Source: CAYFJO01 sp964343305
GTDB taxonomy: Bacteria; Planctomycetota; Planctomycetia; Pirellulales; Pirellulaceae
DNA: 60,962 nt
Direction: 5' to 3'
Assembly: GCA_964343305.1 (NCBI GenBank)
Contig: CAYFJO010000014.1
Location: 1-60,962 of the forward strand
The translations under genes were made by a program, and so were the position numbers. A model generated the notes under the pieces. The model did no database searches. It was given only the letters and a program-made list of their open reading frames with translations, and was not told the DNA's origin. Shown here one piece after another: positions 59,385 to 60,962 of this stretch (positions within the stretch are counted from its first letter, which is position 1; every line of letters starts with the position of its first letter).

Positions 59385-60962
59385 ATGTCCTCGACACCGC
59401 TCAATCGGCTCGTTCAACTCAGTGTTCTCTTTGTCATCAGCGCGACTGCCTCGGCGAAAGAAACGGGCGACTCATGGGCTATTCTGATCGGCATCGAGCA
59501 GTACAAGACGATGTCGGCCGTGCCGTTTGCGGATAACGACGTGCGCGAGTTAGCCACCACGTTGCGTGAGCGAGGCGGATTGGCCGGCGACAAAATCCTC
59601 GAAATGACCAGCGCCAGCGGCAACGAGAAAAAACGCCCAACCCGAAGCAACTTGTACAAGCAAATACCCGAGATGCTGGCAAAGGTCCAGCAAGACGATT
59701 CGGTGATTCTGTTTTTCAGCGGACATGGCGTTCGAGATAAGAGCAACCGTTTGTATCTCGCGATGATTGACAGTGACCCAAAGAATCCTGCCGCTTCCGC
59801 CCTCCCGGTTACTTGGCTCCGCGAACAACTTTCGGCGTGCAAAGCGAAACTCAAGTTCTTGATTCTCGACACCTGCCACGCGGGCACTGACACTTCATCC
59901 AACAATGTGGGAGAGATGTTTCGGGATGTCCGCAACGTCGTCACCCTGGCAAGTTGCCGTGAAGATGAAATGAGTATCGTCTGGGAAGAAATGCAACAAT
60001 CGCTGTTTAGTTACTGGTTGAACCAAGGCATGAAAGGCCATGCAGACGAAGACGGTGATGGCAATGTCGACATCGATGAACTGAACAAGTTTGTTTACCG
60101 CGAAGTCAAGTACGTTGCGAAAGATGAGTTCAAGCGGCAACAAACGCCGGTTCGCATCGTGCGGTCGGGCACACCGGGTGTTCCCATCGTGATTCGACTA
60201 AAACCCTCAACACTAAAACAACTTCTTGCCGATGTTGCCGATCAATTATCGCGCACCATCTCGCAACACGGTTTCAAAAAGGTCGGTGTCTTGGAATTCA
60301 CTTTAGACACGGGGCTGGGTGAGTTGCTTGGCGGCGATTTTGGCGTGTTGGGGCGATATTGTTCCGACGAAATGCAGTCGCGCTTGATGTGGTCGAGCCG
60401 CGGCAAGTTTAGCGTTGTTGATCGTGCCAAATTGCAGAAGGCGCTTCTCACCGCGAGATTCTCGATCGACGACTTGCACTCGTCGGCGGCATTGAAGGAA
60501 CTGTCAGACAAGGCGGGTGGTATGCCAGCCATCGTCCTGGGAACGTTGCGCAGCCGAAATGGTCGCGTGATCACCATCCAATGCAAGATGAAAACGACGG
60601 ACGAAGACCAACTGTTTGGCATGGCTGGCGGCTCGGCACATTTGAATGAATCGGAGTGGGCCATGCTTGGAAAAAGCGTGGCGGCTCCCGAACGTGTCGA
60701 AAGACCGGTGGATGATGGCGTCGAGGCCACGACGGATCCGATTGTCGAGTTGGACGAAGAAGCGGAAGGTCCTCATCCGATGGCGGATCCAAAGTTCCCA
60801 CTGCGTGTTTACGTGGTAGTGGATGGCAAGGAGCGAAAAGGAAGCATTCGAGGCAACGAGCTGCTCGTGCCGGTCAGCAAGGGGGAAACATTTCAAATTC
60901 GGGTTTACAACAAGACCGGTGAGATGGTTTGTATGCGGCTGTTGGTCGATGGATTAAACACA
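59385..60962 (+). CDS. Secreted caspase 3 with EF-hand-like loop, cut by the window end
   Basis: 526 codons are visible and the frame is still open, so the 3' end is missing. Signal peptide (near 8-24, cleavage near ASAKE), then a caspase domain directly at the N-terminus: His114 in FFSGHGVRD and Cys164 in LILDTCHAGT. Residues 221-232 (DEDGDGNVDIDE) match an EF-hand/dockerin calcium loop. A following region (KKVGVLEFTLDTGLGELLGG, KFSVVDRAKLQKAL) resembles CsgG/FlgO/TolB-N domains. ATG 59385 has GGAG eight bases upstream. Domain order is reversed relative to the DUF4384-caspases. Confidence 0.88.
   Translation, partial: MSSTPLNRLVQLSVLFVISATASAKETGDSWAILIGIEQYKTMSAVPFADNDVRELATTLRERGGLAGDKILEMTSASGNEKKRPTRSNLYKQIPEMLAKVQQDDSVILFFSGHGVRDKSNRLYLAMIDSDPKNPAASALPVTWLREQLSACKAKLKFLILDTCHAGTDTSSNNVGEMFRDVRNVVTLASCREDEMSIVWEEMQQSLFSYWLNQGMKGHADEDGDGNVDIDELNKFVYREVKYVAKDEFKRQQTPVRIVRSGTPGVPIVIRLKPSTLKQLLADVADQLSRTISQHGFKKVGVLEFTLDTGLGELLGGDFGVLGRYCSDEMQSRLMWSSRGKFSVVDRAKLQKALLTARFSIDDLHSSAALKELSDKAGGMPAIVLGTLRSRNGRVITIQCKMKTTDEDQLFGMAGGSAHLNESEWAMLGKSVAAPERVERPVDDGVEATTDPIVELDEEAEGPHPMADPKFPLRVYVVVDGKERKGSIRGNELLVPVSKGETFQIRVYNKTGEMVCMRLLVDGLNT

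Noticed and set aside
1..60962. CRISPR arrays, tRNA or rRNA genes
   Set aside because: Read by eye, no regularly spaced direct repeats and no tRNA cloverleaf or rRNA core sequence were found. A covariance search would be needed to exclude a missed tRNA.

Overview
The window looks like one contig stretch (with one scaffolding gap) from a planctomycete, most likely of the Pirellula/Blastopirellula kind. This is inferred from the gene content, not from a marker gene: a cytochrome-c/DUF1549/DUF1553 protein, a secreted sulfatase, S1C protease/pseudoprotease pairs, lipoprotein TlpA-like thioredoxins, FHA-GAF-SpoIIE signalling, DUF4384-caspase proteins, many non-ATG start candidates, and dense palindromic intergenic repeats. 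No rRNA, tRNA, CRISPR array or complete insertion sequence was seen.

Layout. 1-1.2 kb: a GC-rich 5'-truncated TPR gene, a nested-hairpin repeat and the tail of an Rpn-type transposase/nuclease. 1.2-9.3 kb (+): RecQ, a prepilin peptidase lacking its second catalytic Asp, a LOG-family hydrolase and two thioredoxin lipoproteins. 9.3-11.8 kb (-): Uma2 nuclease, metallo-beta-lactamase-fold hydrolase, SDR. 12-15 kb (+): an intact PDZ serine protease, a partner with a degenerate active site, and a small membrane protein. 14.9-16.6 kb (-): RuvX, GDP-mannose pyrophosphorylase and a 38-residue membrane ORF. 16.8-19.3 kb: sulfatase (+) and double-PilZ protein (-). 19.5-25.5 kb: a divergent catabolic locus (SelA-like PLP enzyme, amidohydrolase, cysteine hydrolase, Gfo/Idh/MocA oxidoreductase, class III aminotransferase) that reads like an uncharacterised degradation pathway. 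25.4-27.7 kb: an AT-richer island with a TIR/deoxyribosyltransferase-like protein and unknown genes. 27.8-29.5 kb: nucleoside deaminase and queuosine genes queF and queE. 29.5-36.4 kb: membrane protein, assembly gap, thymidine kinase, TAXI binding protein, DinB, double-length ABC-2 permease, zinc-ribbon protein. 36.3-44.5 kb: Tat-type arginine deiminase, alpha/beta hydrolase, second zinc-ribbon membrane protein, CsrA, FHA-GAF-SpoIIE phosphatase, winged-helix protein. 44.6-50.1 kb: two decayed toxin-antitoxin-like loci around a very large secreted protein. 50.2-52.6 kb: the cytochrome/DUF1549/DUF1553 protein.

The most striking block is 53.1 kb to the window end. Four consecutive same-strand genes all encode exported proteins, and all carry clan-CD-type protease cores: two DUF4384-caspases, one TPR-CHAT protein, and one caspase with an EF-hand-like loop and a CsgG/TolB-like region that runs off the end. 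Each has its His/Cys dyad. They look like one extracytoplasmic protease system of unknown purpose.

Genome plasticity is visible throughout. There are several palindromic repeat families, two of which lie in frame inside genes, as well as remnant toxins with a nonsense codon or an internal deletion. A 55-bp duplicated contig end flanks the N-gap.
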